Shown piece by piece: positions 39,636-47,535 of a DNA stretch of 64,000 nt (the stretch's first letter is position 1; each line of letters begins with the position of its first letter). Position numbers and translations under genes: made by a program. The notes under the pieces are model-generated. The model searched no databases and was not told where the DNA came from. It saw only the letters and a program-made list of their open reading frames with translations. Source of the stretch: Ideonella sp. (GTDB lineage: Bacteria > Pseudomonadota > Gammaproteobacteria > Burkholderiales > Burkholderiaceae_C); NCBI GenBank assembly GCA_015075165.1, contig JABTUY010000003.1:558001-622000 (forward strand). The letters run 5' to 3'.

Positions 39636-40619
39636 CTAGGCCAGTCGCACCCGCGGATCGATCCAGCTGTACAGCAGGTCGATCAGCAGGAAGCTGGCGA
39701 TGTAGAGAAAGGCGCCGAGGAAGGCCATCGAGCGCACGATGGCGAAGTCCTGCCCGCCGATGGCCTCGATCACGAACGCGCCGAGGCCCGGGATGCCGAA
39801 GAAGCTCTCGAACACCAGGCTGCCGAGGAACACGTACGGCAGGTACGAGCCGGCGCTGGTGACGATCGGGATCAGCGCGTTGCGCAGCACATGGCGCCCG
39901 AGCACGCGCAACTCGGAGAGGCCCTTGGCGCGCGCGGTGCGCACGTAGTCCTTCGCGATCTCCTCGAGGAACATCGCGCGGTACAGCCGCGCCTCGCCGC
40001 CCAGCCGCGCCAGCAGCGACAGCGCAATCGGCAGCAGCAGGAAGCGCACCGCGTCGAGCCCCGGCGCGTAGCCCGAGATCGGCACCAGCCGCAGCACGCG
40101 CGAGAACAGGTACTGCCCGATGATGATGTAGAACAGGCTCGAGATCGACAGCATCACCACGCACAGCACCACACCCCAGAAGTCGATGCGCGAGTGCCGA
40201 AAGAACACCAGCAGCAGCGAGAACGCGACGCTGGCGATCAGTTGCAGGATGAACAGCGGCAGCGCGAGCTGCAGGCTGACCCACATGCGGGTCTTCACCT
40301 CGTGGCCGATGTCGACACTGCGCGCCGAATCGGAGCGGCCGAAGTCGAGTGCCATCAGCGACACCGAGCGCTCCCACAGCACGGTGCGCGTCAGCCGGGC
40401 GCTGCCGGTTTCAGCGGCGTTCCAGTACAGCGGCCGGTCGTAGCCGCGCTCGGCCTTCCACTTGTCGATCTGCTCCTGCGTCACGCGCTTGCCGCCGATG
40501 TTCAGCCGCGCCATGTCGTCGGGCGTGTTGACGGTGAAGAACAGGAAGAACGTCAGCAGGTTCACGCCGAGCAGGATCCACAGCGAGTACCACAGGCGGC
40601 GCAGCAGGTAGACGGTCAT
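39636..40619 (-). CDS. ABC importer permease (YejB/DppB-like)
   Basis: 327 aa with about six transmembrane helices. Starts MTVYLLRRLWYSLWILLGVN, typical of DppB/OppB permeases, and carries the EAA motif region DYVRTARAKGLSELRVLGRHVLRNALIPI. Residues 40-95 form a soluble loop (KWKAERGYDRPLYWN) seen in the YejB group. Forms the membrane pore with the adjacent permease. Confidence 0.93.
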   Translation of the reverse strand: MTVYLLRRLWYSLWILLGVNLLTFFLFFTVNTPDDMARLNIGGKRVTQEQIDKWKAERGYDRPLYWNAAETGSARLTRTVLWERSVSLMALDFGRSDSARSVDIGHEVKTRMWVSLQLALPLFILQLIASVAFSLLLVFFRHSRIDFWGVVLCVVMLSISSLFYIIIGQYLFSRVLRLVPISGYAPGLDAVRFLLLPIALSLLARLGGEARLYRAMFLEEIAKDYVRTARAKGLSELRVLGRHVLRNALIPIVTSAGSYLPYVFLGSLVFESFFGIPGLGAFVIEAIGGQDFAIVRSMAFLGAFLYIASFLLIDLLYSWIDPRVRLA

Positions 40620-40662
40620 GGTCGGTCGGCGGGCATCCGTGCGGTCGTGGCCAGCGCAGCCA

Positions 40663-42909
40663 TCAGCGCAGCGCCGGCGCGGCCGGGCGGCGCGCAGTGG
40701 CCTGCTCGCGCGCGCGCCAGTTGCGCCAGGCCCACCACAGCACCAGCAGCAGCGCCAGCAGCGGCAGCACCATCGGCCACACGATGGGGCGGTTCCACTC
40801 GGCCTGGCGCTTGGCGCGCAGCGCCGGGTCGATGCGGTAGTACTGCGCCATGTCGCGGATCAGGATGCTCGGCTTGCCGTTGTAGACCCACTGCTGGAAC
40901 GCCAGCCCGCCCCACGGCATGTAGCCGAACGACCACGGCGCATCCTGCTGCACGATGGCCACCATCTCGTCGATCACCTGCTGCTTGCGCGGCGTGTCGT
41001 CGAGCGTCTGCAGCTCGCGAAACAGCGCGTCGTAGCGCGGGTTCTCGTAGTTGGCGATGTTCTCGCCGTTGTGCTTGCTCTTGGCGTTGGGGCCGTACAG
41101 CAGGAACAGGAAGTTCTCGGCGTCGGGGTAGTCGGCCAGCCAGCCGGCCCAGAAGATCTGGTGCTTGCCCTTGAGCGTCTTGTCCTGGAACTGGTTGAAG
41201 TCGGTGGCGCGGATCTCGAGCTGGATGCCGATCTTCGCGAACTGCCGCACCATCCAGTCGTTCTCGGCCCTGAACTCCGGGGTCAGCGCGCGCTGGAAGT
41301 CGTAGTTCAGCACCAGCGGCTTGCCGGTGGCGGCGTCGCGGCCGTCGGGGTAGCCGGCCTCGGTCATCAGGCGGCGCGCATCGTCGATCGGCCGTCGCAC
41401 CACCTGGCCATTCACCAGGTGGTGCGTCACCGGGTCGTAGAAGCCCGGTGTCTGCTCGCGCGAGCCGAACAGCCCCGGCGGCAGCGGGCCCATCGCGGCA
41501 TCGCCGCCCTTGTAGCGGAAGATGCGGCCGTAGCCCTCCTCCCAGTCGATGGCGATCGAGATCGCCTGGCGCAGCTTGCGGTGGCGCTCGCGTTGCTGCG
41601 GCGTGCCGGTGTCGCCCACCACCGGGTCGAGCATGTTGAAGCCGAAGTACCAGTTGGAGATGTCGGCGGTGAGCGGAAACTTGAAGCCGCGCGCCTCGTA
41701 CAGCCGCTTCACCTCGTCGGAGTCGTCCTCGTCTGCCTTGAAGCCCACGCCCCACTCGGGGCGCTCGATCTCGGGCACGTCGATGAAGCCTTGCTTGAAC
41801 TTCTCCTTGCGCGGCGTGCGCTCCTTCTCGATCGTCACGTACAGGCGGTCGACGAACGGCGTGCGCTTGCCGCAATCGTCGAGCAGGCCGGCGGCCTTGT
41901 CTTCGGGCTGGCCCTCGCACGGGTAGGTGCCGCCGCGGTAGTTGGGGTTGCGCTCCATCACGTGCAGGCGGTCGCGCACGAAGGTGCGCATCATGAACGG
42001 CCCCGTGCCCACCGGCCACTGGTTGAGCGACAGGCCCGCCTGCGCCATGCCCGGCTGCGCGTAGAACGCATCGGCCTCCCACGGCAGCGGCGCGGTGAAC
42101 GGCATCGCCATCCAGTAGCGCCACTGCGGGTACTTGCCCTTCAGGCGGATGCGATAGGTGTAGCGGTCGAGCGCCGACACGCCGGCCAGCGGCCAGCGGC
42201 GGAAATCGAGGAACGGCTTGTCCTGCAGGTCGGCCGGCAGGCCGGCCAGCAGCTTGGCGTCTTCGCGCTTGATCAGCTCGCCGTAGGCTTTGAGGCCGAT
42301 CACGTACTCGGCGAACACCGCGAACACCGGCGCCTCGATGCGCGTGGTGGCGTGGCGCTTGAGCGCATAGACGAAATCATCGGCCACCAGCTCGCGCGTG
42401 CCCTGGTGCTCGAAATCCCACGGCGAGCGCTTGTCGCCCAACTCGGCGCGCGTCAGCGGGTGATCGGTGTGGTAGCGGTAGCGGCCCTGCGCATCCTTCG
42501 CGAACGCCGGGTGCGGCTGGTACATGATGCCGTGGCGGATCGGCACGTCGTACACGCTCTCGGCGATGCGATCGGCCGGCGCGTCGTCGGGCAGCGGCTG
42601 GCCGTTGGCGTCGAGATATTTCGGGTGCACCACCTCGGCGGCCGATTTCGGAATCAGCACGTACGGCCGCTTCAGGTAGTGGTAGCCGTACGGTGGTTCG
42701 TAGATCTGGTAGGTGTAGGCCGATTCTGGGTTGGCGTACGACGCGGTCGGGTCGAGGTAGCGCGGCGAGCGCTCGTCGAAGGTGTAGATCAGCGTGTTGC
42801 TGTTGACCAGCGCGCTCGGGTACGGGTTGTTGCTGCACGCGGCCAGCGCGGCGAGCAGGCCGCAGGCGAGCGCGCGCAGCAACCGGTGGGCAGCAGCTTG
42901 CATCCGCAT
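40663..42909 (-). CDS. Extracellular solute-binding lipoprotein (SBP family 5) with C-terminal membrane anchor
   Basis: 748-aa oligopeptide-type binding protein. N-terminal lipobox LAAC at about residues 22-25 (LAALAACSNN) predicts lipidation. The SBP_bac_5 body spans about 35-700 (WPVGTGPFMMRTF, AIDWEEGYGRIF, LKGKHQIFWAGWLADYPDAENFL). Unusually a strong transmembrane helix (WPMVLPLLALLLVLWWAW) sits near residues 711-730, followed by a basic tail. Delivers ligand to the permeases just downstream. ATG 42909 overlaps the ldcA stop by one base; a second ATG two codons on is also possible. Confidence 0.9.
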   Translation of the reverse strand: MRMQAAAHRLLRALACGLLAALAACSNNPYPSALVNSNTLIYTFDERSPRYLDPTASYANPESAYTYQIYEPPYGYHYLKRPYVLIPKSAAEVVHPKYLDANGQPLPDDAPADRIAESVYDVPIRHGIMYQPHPAFAKDAQGRYRYHTDHPLTRAELGDKRSPWDFEHQGTRELVADDFVYALKRHATTRIEAPVFAVFAEYVIGLKAYGELIKREDAKLLAGLPADLQDKPFLDFRRWPLAGVSALDRYTYRIRLKGKYPQWRYWMAMPFTAPLPWEADAFYAQPGMAQAGLSLNQWPVGTGPFMMRTFVRDRLHVMERNPNYRGGTYPCEGQPEDKAAGLLDDCGKRTPFVDRLYVTIEKERTPRKEKFKQGFIDVPEIERPEWGVGFKADEDDSDEVKRLYEARGFKFPLTADISNWYFGFNMLDPVVGDTGTPQQRERHRKLRQAISIAIDWEEGYGRIFRYKGGDAAMGPLPPGLFGSREQTPGFYDPVTHHLVNGQVVRRPIDDARRLMTEAGYPDGRDAATGKPLVLNYDFQRALTPEFRAENDWMVRQFAKIGIQLEIRATDFNQFQDKTLKGKHQIFWAGWLADYPDAENFLFLLYGPNAKSKHNGENIANYENPRYDALFRELQTLDDTPRKQQVIDEMVAIVQQDAPWSFGYMPWGGLAFQQWVYNGKPSILIRDMAQYYRIDPALRAKRQAEWNRPIVWPMVLPLLALLLVLWWAWRNWRAREQATARRPAAPALR

Positions 42910-43835
42910 CACCAGCCGATCAGCACGTCGCGGCCGTCGACCAGCAGCTGCACGCGCACGCCGAGCGGAAAGCTCGCCTTCACCGGCACGTGCCCGAACG
43001 GCAGCCCGGTGAGCAGCGGCGTGCGCGTGGTGGCGCGCAGGCAGGCGATAGCCGTCTTCAGCGTGTAGCCGCGGTCGAGCGGCGAGCGCTTGTAGTCGGT
43101 GAACGCGCCGAGCAGCACCGCCTTCTGGTCGGCGAGCACGCCGGCCTGGTGCAACTGCAGCAGGCTGCGCTCGACACGGTACGGGTGCTCGTTGACGTCT
43201 TCGACGAACAGGATGCCGCCCTTCACGCGCGGAAAGTGCCGCGTGCCGAGCAGCGAGCACAGCATCGCCAGGTTGCCGCCCCACAGTACGCCCTTGGCCC
43301 GCAGGCCGTCGAAGCCCGGCTCGGTGCGAAAGCCCACCGCGTGCAGCACGCCGCTCATCGCCTCGACGAAGCAATCGCGCGTGACGGCCTCGACGCCGCC
43401 CTCGGCATCGGCGCGGCCGAAATCGTCGCACGCCATCGGGCCAGCCCAGCTCGACGCGCCGGTGTGCGCCAGCAGGCCCATCTGCAGCGCCGTCAGGTCG
43501 CTGAAGCCGACCCAGCGCGTGCCCTTGTCGACGCTGCGCGCGATGCGCTTCCAGTCGATCGCGTCGAGCAGCCGCGTCATGCCGTAGCCGCCGCGGCAGG
43601 CCAGCGCGACCGGCGGCGCCGCATCGGCCACGCGGTGCAGCGTGGCCAGGCGCTCATCGTCGCGGCCGGCAAAGCGCTGGTGGCGCAGTTTGGTGCTCGG
43701 GTCGAGCACGGCCTCGAAGCCCAGCGCGCGCAGCCGCGTGCGCGCGCGCTGCAGCGCCTGCGCGCGCAGCTCGACGCCGGCGGCCGAGTAGATCAGCAGC
43801 GACGCCGCGGTGGTCTTCGTCACCGCCTTTGTCAT
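42909..43835 (-). CDS. ldcA: LD-carboxypeptidase (S66 family)
   Basis: 308-aa cytoplasmic serine peptidase that trims the terminal D-Ala from murein tetrapeptides during recycling. The nucleophile is S112 in WVGFSDLTAL; the glutamate and histidine come from GGILFVEDVNEH and GLPFGHVPVKASFPLG. ATG 43835 overlaps the tadA stop as ATGA, and the stop overlaps the SBP start. Its coupling to a peptide importer suggests co-ordinated import and reuse of cell-wall peptides. Confidence 0.92.
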   Translation of the reverse strand: MTKAVTKTTAASLLIYSAAGVELRAQALQRARTRLRALGFEAVLDPSTKLRHQRFAGRDDERLATLHRVADAAPPVALACRGGYGMTRLLDAIDWKRIARSVDKGTRWVGFSDLTALQMGLLAHTGASSWAGPMACDDFGRADAEGGVEAVTRDCFVEAMSGVLHAVGFRTEPGFDGLRAKGVLWGGNLAMLCSLLGTRHFPRVKGGILFVEDVNEHPYRVERSLLQLHQAGVLADQKAVLLGAFTDYKRSPLDRGYTLKTAIACLRATTRTPLLTGLPFGHVPVKASFPLGVRVQLLVDGRDVLIGW

Positions 43836-44404
43836 GTCGGGCCCGGGTTCGGCGACTCGATCACCTCGCCGGTCGGAATCGGCTCGTCGGCCGGCGCGCC
43901 GGCTAACGGCGCAGCCGCATCGGCGCGCTGCTGCGCACGCCGCTCGGCGAAGAACGCGCGCAGCAGCGCCGCGGCCGGCTCGGCGAGCACGCCGCCGACG
44001 CACTCGGTGTGGTGGTTCAGCTCGCGGCGCTCGAACAGGTTCAACACCGAACCGGCGGCACCGGTCTTCGGGTCGGGCGCGGCGAACACCACGCGCGGCA
44101 GCCGCGCGTGCAGCATCGCCATCGCGCACATCGGGCACGGCTCGAGCGTGACGTACAGCTCGAGCTCGGGCAGCCGATAGTTCTCGAGCAGCTGCGCGGC
44201 ATGGCGCAGCGCCACGATCTCGGCATGCGCCGTGGGGTCGTTGGTCGTGATCGGCCGGTTGTAGCCGGTGGCCACCACCTGCGGCCCGGCCTCGGTGCGG
44301 CGCACGATCACCGCGCCGACCGGCACCTCGCCGGCCAGCTGCGCGTTCAGCGCCTGGTCGAGCGCCAGGCGCATCGCGGTCTCGTCGAAGACCCCGGGTG
44401 TCAT
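43832..44404 (-). CDS. tadA: tRNA-specific adenosine deaminase TadA
   Basis: Deaminates A34 to inosine in tRNA-Arg(ACG). Zinc site: H60 and catalytic E62 in TAHAEIVAL, C90 and C93 in EPCPMCAMAM. 190 aa, about 25 longer than E. coli TadA owing to an Ala/Pro-rich C-terminal tail (after residue 160). ATG at 44404 gives a normal N-terminus; a GTG five codons upstream is possible. Confidence 0.95.
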   Translation of the reverse strand: MTPGVFDETAMRLALDQALNAQLAGEVPVGAVIVRRTEAGPQVVATGYNRPITTNDPTAHAEIVALRHAAQLLENYRLPELELYVTLEPCPMCAMAMLHARLPRVVFAAPDPKTGAAGSVLNLFERRELNHHTECVGGVLAEPAAALLRAFFAERRAQQRADAAAPLAGAPADEPIPTGEVIESPNPGPT

Positions 44405-44427
44405 CGCGCTCGGCGTCACGATCGGGA

Positions 44428-44658
44428 TCAAGGCTGTGCGTCGGACGCCCGCGCGGCGCCTTGCTGCAGCGCGCGGTTCACGTCCTGCAGCACCTGCTGC
44501 TGGATCGCCTGCGATTGCTGCTGCACCGTGCCGCCGGCGGCTGCCGCCGACGCCGCCGGCAGCACCGACGGCGCCACCGCCTGCAACTGCTTCTTCGCAG
44601 CGAGCATCACGATCGCCACGACGACCAGCAGTCCGATCAGGGTGAACAGGGCACGCAT
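44428..44658 (-). CDS. Small single-span membrane protein
   Basis: 76 aa: transmembrane helix at 3-20 (ALFTLIGLLVVVAIVMLAA), then a Gln/Ala-rich, probably coiled-coil segment (residues 45-67, QQQSQAIQQQVLQDVNRALQQ). No known family recognised. 23 bp ahead of tadA on the same strand, so likely the first gene of that transcript. Confidence 0.7.
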   Translation of the reverse strand: MRALFTLIGLLVVVAIVMLAAKKQLQAVAPSVLPAASAAAAGGTVQQQSQAIQQQVLQDVNRALQQGAARASDAQP

Positions 44659-44854
44659 GGTGTTCCGGGCGCGATTTGACCAGAAACCACGCGCCCGCCC
44701 CGGCCGGCCGGCGCCACAAATGCCGCTTTCGAGCGGGGCGGCCCGGATGCCCGCCGCTCACGGCGTTTGAACACGCCGTTCAAAGGCTGCGGATGGACGC
44801 GGCCGGTGCGGCCCGTAGGCTGCGCGCCAACGTCCACCCCCTTTGGAGTCCACG

Positions 44855-45292
44855 ATGCTCGATTCGATCAAACCCCCGTTGACGCTGATCGGCCGCGTGC
44901 TGCTGGCGCTGATGTTCATCATCGCCGGCTACGGCAAGCTGACCAACCTCGGCGGTACCGCCGGCTACATCGCCAGCGGCGGCCTGCCGATGGCCAGCAC
45001 GCTCGCCGTGCTGGTGGGCCTGCTCGAACTGCTCGGCGGCCTGGCGCTCGCCGTCGGCTTTCATGCGCGCTGGGCCGCGCTCGCGCTCGGCGTGTTCACG
45101 CTGCTGGCCGCGGCGCTGTTCCACAAGTTCTGGGCCGTGGCACCCGCGCAGCAGATGGTGCAGCAGCTGATGTTCATGAAGAACCTGTCGGTCGCCGGCG
45201 GCATGTTCGTCGTCGCCGCGCTCGGCGCCGGGCCGCTGAGCGTCGATGCGCGGCGCGCACCGATCGGCTCGGGCCGGCCGGCACTGAACTGA
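44855..45292 (+). CDS. DoxX family membrane protein
   Basis: 145 aa with four transmembrane helices and the family motif LMFIIAGYGKLTNLGGTAGYI near the N-terminus. DoxX-like proteins are loosely linked to oxidative stress and thiol metabolism; exact function unknown. ATG 44855 is preceded by TTTGGAG; an upstream TTG adds only four residues. Single gene. Confidence 0.88.
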   Translation: MLDSIKPPLTLIGRVLLALMFIIAGYGKLTNLGGTAGYIASGGLPMASTLAVLVGLLELLGGLALAVGFHARWAALALGVFTLLAAALFHKFWAVAPAQQMVQQLMFMKNLSVAGGMFVVAALGAGPLSVDARRAPIGSGRPALN

Positions 45293-45479
45293 CGGCGCCT
45301 GCTGCACTGGAGCGCGTCTCGTGCAGTCGCGGGCGGCCATGGCCGCCCGTTCTTCATTGGCCAGACTCGATTGACGCCACCATCGTCTCGCCCTATCGTC
45401 TCCCGCGCTGTTCGACCAAGCCCGCCGGCCAGCGCCGCAGGGCCTTGTGATTCCCAACACCACCCTAGGAAGCAGCGAG

Positions 45480-46664
45480 ATGAGCAAGCGATTCGAAGCG
45501 AGATCCGTCGGCGCCGCGTTGGCGTTCGGCCTGGCCGCGCTGTGCGGCCAGGCCTTCGGCAAGCCCACGTGTACCGATGGCGTGATCAAGGTCGGCGCGG
45601 TGTCGACGATCACCGGCGTCGCCGATTTCAGCGAGGTGCCCAAGGCCACCAAGGCCGAGTTCGACAGCATCAACGCCAAGGGCGGCATCGACGGCTGCAA
45701 GATCGACTACACGATCGCCGACGACAAGGGCGATCCGCAGGTCGCCGCGCAGGCCGCGCGCGACCTGATCGACAACAAGGGCGTGGTCGCGATGGTCGGC
45801 TCGGCCAGCCTGCTCGACTGCCAGGTCAACGCGTTGACCTACCAGCGCAAGAACGTGCTCGCGATCCAGGGGCTGGGCGTCGACTCGGCCTGCTTCGCCT
45901 CGCCGAGCGTCTCGCCGGTCAACGTGGGGCCGTTCGTGCTCAGCACCGCGATGGCGTACTACGCGTCGCAGACGCTGAAGGTCAAGAACGTGTGCGCGTT
46001 CTTCATCATCCTCGGCGGCACGCAGGAGGCCTACAAGCAGGCGCTGGTCAACTGGGAGAAGATGACCGGCAAGAAGCTGCACATGCTCGACCTCACGGTG
46101 CCGATCCAGGGCGACCTCACGCCGTACCTGATCAAGGCGCGCGACGGCGGCTGCGACGCGGTGATCAACAACGGCGTCGAGCCCAACGTCGTGCAGTGGG
46201 TCAAGACCGCCGACGCGCAGAAGATCACCAACATCAAGTGGCTGTTCCTCGCGCCGGCGTACACGGTGCAGGTGGCCAAGGCGCTGGCCGACTCGAAGCA
46301 ACCCGTCTACGCCGGCACCGAGTGGGAGCCGTACACTGAATCGAACCTGCCCGCCAACCAGCAGTGGATCGCGACGATGAAGGCCGCCGACCGGCCGCTG
46401 ACCGCGTTCTCGCAGGGCGGCTACCTGGCGGCCAACGTGTTCGTCGACGTCATCAAGGGCATCAACGGCCCGGTCAACCACGACACCGTGGCCAAGGCGC
46501 TGCGCGGCATGCGCCAGCCGGTGAAGTACCCGCTGGCCGGCTCGCCGTGGATCTTCGGCGACGGCAAGACGCACACGCCGATGCAGTCCACCAAGATCAT
46601 GAAGCTCGACAACGGCGCGTGGAAGGTCGAGACGCCGCAGTTCGTGACGCTGCCCAAGCTGTGA
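45480..46664 (+). CDS. Branched-chain amino acid-type ABC transporter substrate-binding protein
   Basis: 394-aa periplasmic binding protein of the LivJ/LivK (Peripla_BP_6) family. Signal peptide at 1-27 (cut after GQAFG). Mature protein starts with CTDGVIKVGAVSTITGVADF and the fold's hallmark AQAARDLIDNKGVVAMVGSAS. Four or more cysteines suggest a disulfide (C31 with a later one). Ligand unknown: the family also binds aromatic acids, urea and amides. First gene of a four-gene importer operon; ribosome site AGGAAG. Confidence 0.9.
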   Translation: MSKRFEARSVGAALAFGLAALCGQAFGKPTCTDGVIKVGAVSTITGVADFSEVPKATKAEFDSINAKGGIDGCKIDYTIADDKGDPQVAAQAARDLIDNKGVVAMVGSASLLDCQVNALTYQRKNVLAIQGLGVDSACFASPSVSPVNVGPFVLSTAMAYYASQTLKVKNVCAFFIILGGTQEAYKQALVNWEKMTGKKLHMLDLTVPIQGDLTPYLIKARDGGCDAVINNGVEPNVVQWVKTADAQKITNIKWLFLAPAYTVQVAKALADSKQPVYAGTEWEPYTESNLPANQQWIATMKAADRPLTAFSQGGYLAANVFVDVIKGINGPVNHDTVAKALRGMRQPVKYPLAGSPWIFGDGKTHTPMQSTKIMKLDNGAWKVETPQFVTLPKL

Positions 46665-46665
46665 G

Positions 46666-47535
46666 GTGAGCGACCTGCTGACGGCCGCCGTCGCCGGGCT
46701 CTCGGCCGGTGGCACCTACGCACTGCTGGGCGTGTGCGCGGTGTTCACCTACCGGCTGGTGGCGGTCGTCAACTTCACCGGTGCCGCGATCGGCACCGCG
46801 GGAACGTTCGTGATGGTGGTGCTGCACCAGGCCGGCGTGCCGTTGCCGCTGGCGGTGCTCGCCGGCCTCGTCGCCGGCAGCGCGGCCGGCGTGGCGATCG
46901 GCTTCGTCACCACCACCTGGTTCGCCGAATCCGACGCGTCGACCAAGGCCGCCGTCACGGTGGCGCTGTTCATCGGCATCGTCGCGGTCGGGCTGCGCCT
47001 CACCGGTGGCCAGCACCCGCACCCGTTCCCCGACCTGGTGCCCGGCTCGGCGCTGCGCGTGGCCGGCGTCGAGCTGACCAACGCGGCGCTGGTGGCGATC
47101 GCACTGGCCGTGGTGTTCACGCTGCTGGCCGACGCGCTGCTGCGGCGCACGCGCATCGGCCTGCACCTGCGCGCGCTGGCCGAGCGGCCGATGGCGGCCG
47201 AACTGATCGGCGTGCGCGTGCGGCTGCTGTCGCTGGGCGTGTGGGGCGCCACCGGCGCGTTCACCACGCTGGCGCTGATGATCGTCGCGCCGCAGCGCTC
47301 GCCGGATTTCATGTCGCTGTCGCTGCTCGTCGTACCGGCGCTCGCGGCGGCGCTGATCGGCTTCTTTCGCAACTTCTGGGCCACGCTCGTCGGCGGCGTG
47401 GCGATCGGCGTGCTCGAAGGCACGATGAGCCTGCTGGGTGGTTCCAATCAATACCGCGGCGCGATTCCGTTCTTCGTGATCCTCGCGGTGCTGCTGTGGG
47501 CGCAGCGCGGGGCGCGCTGGGACGAGGCGCGGTGA
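46666..47535 (+). CDS. Branched-chain amino acid-type ABC permease (LivH-like)
   Basis: 289 aa, about eight transmembrane helices; LivH layout with GLSAGGTYALLGVCAVFTYR at the start and LRALAERPMAAELIGVRV (coupling loop). GTG start at 46666 directly after the SBP stop (one base between). Stop overlaps the next GTG (GTGA). Confidence 0.9.
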   Translation: MSDLLTAAVAGLSAGGTYALLGVCAVFTYRLVAVVNFTGAAIGTAGTFVMVVLHQAGVPLPLAVLAGLVAGSAAGVAIGFVTTTWFAESDASTKAAVTVALFIGIVAVGLRLTGGQHPHPFPDLVPGSALRVAGVELTNAALVAIALAVVFTLLADALLRRTRIGLHLRALAERPMAAELIGVRVRLLSLGVWGATGAFTTLALMIVAPQRSPDFMSLSLLVVPALAAALIGFFRNFWATLVGGVAIGVLEGTMSLLGGSNQYRGAIPFFVILAVLLWAQRGARWDEAR

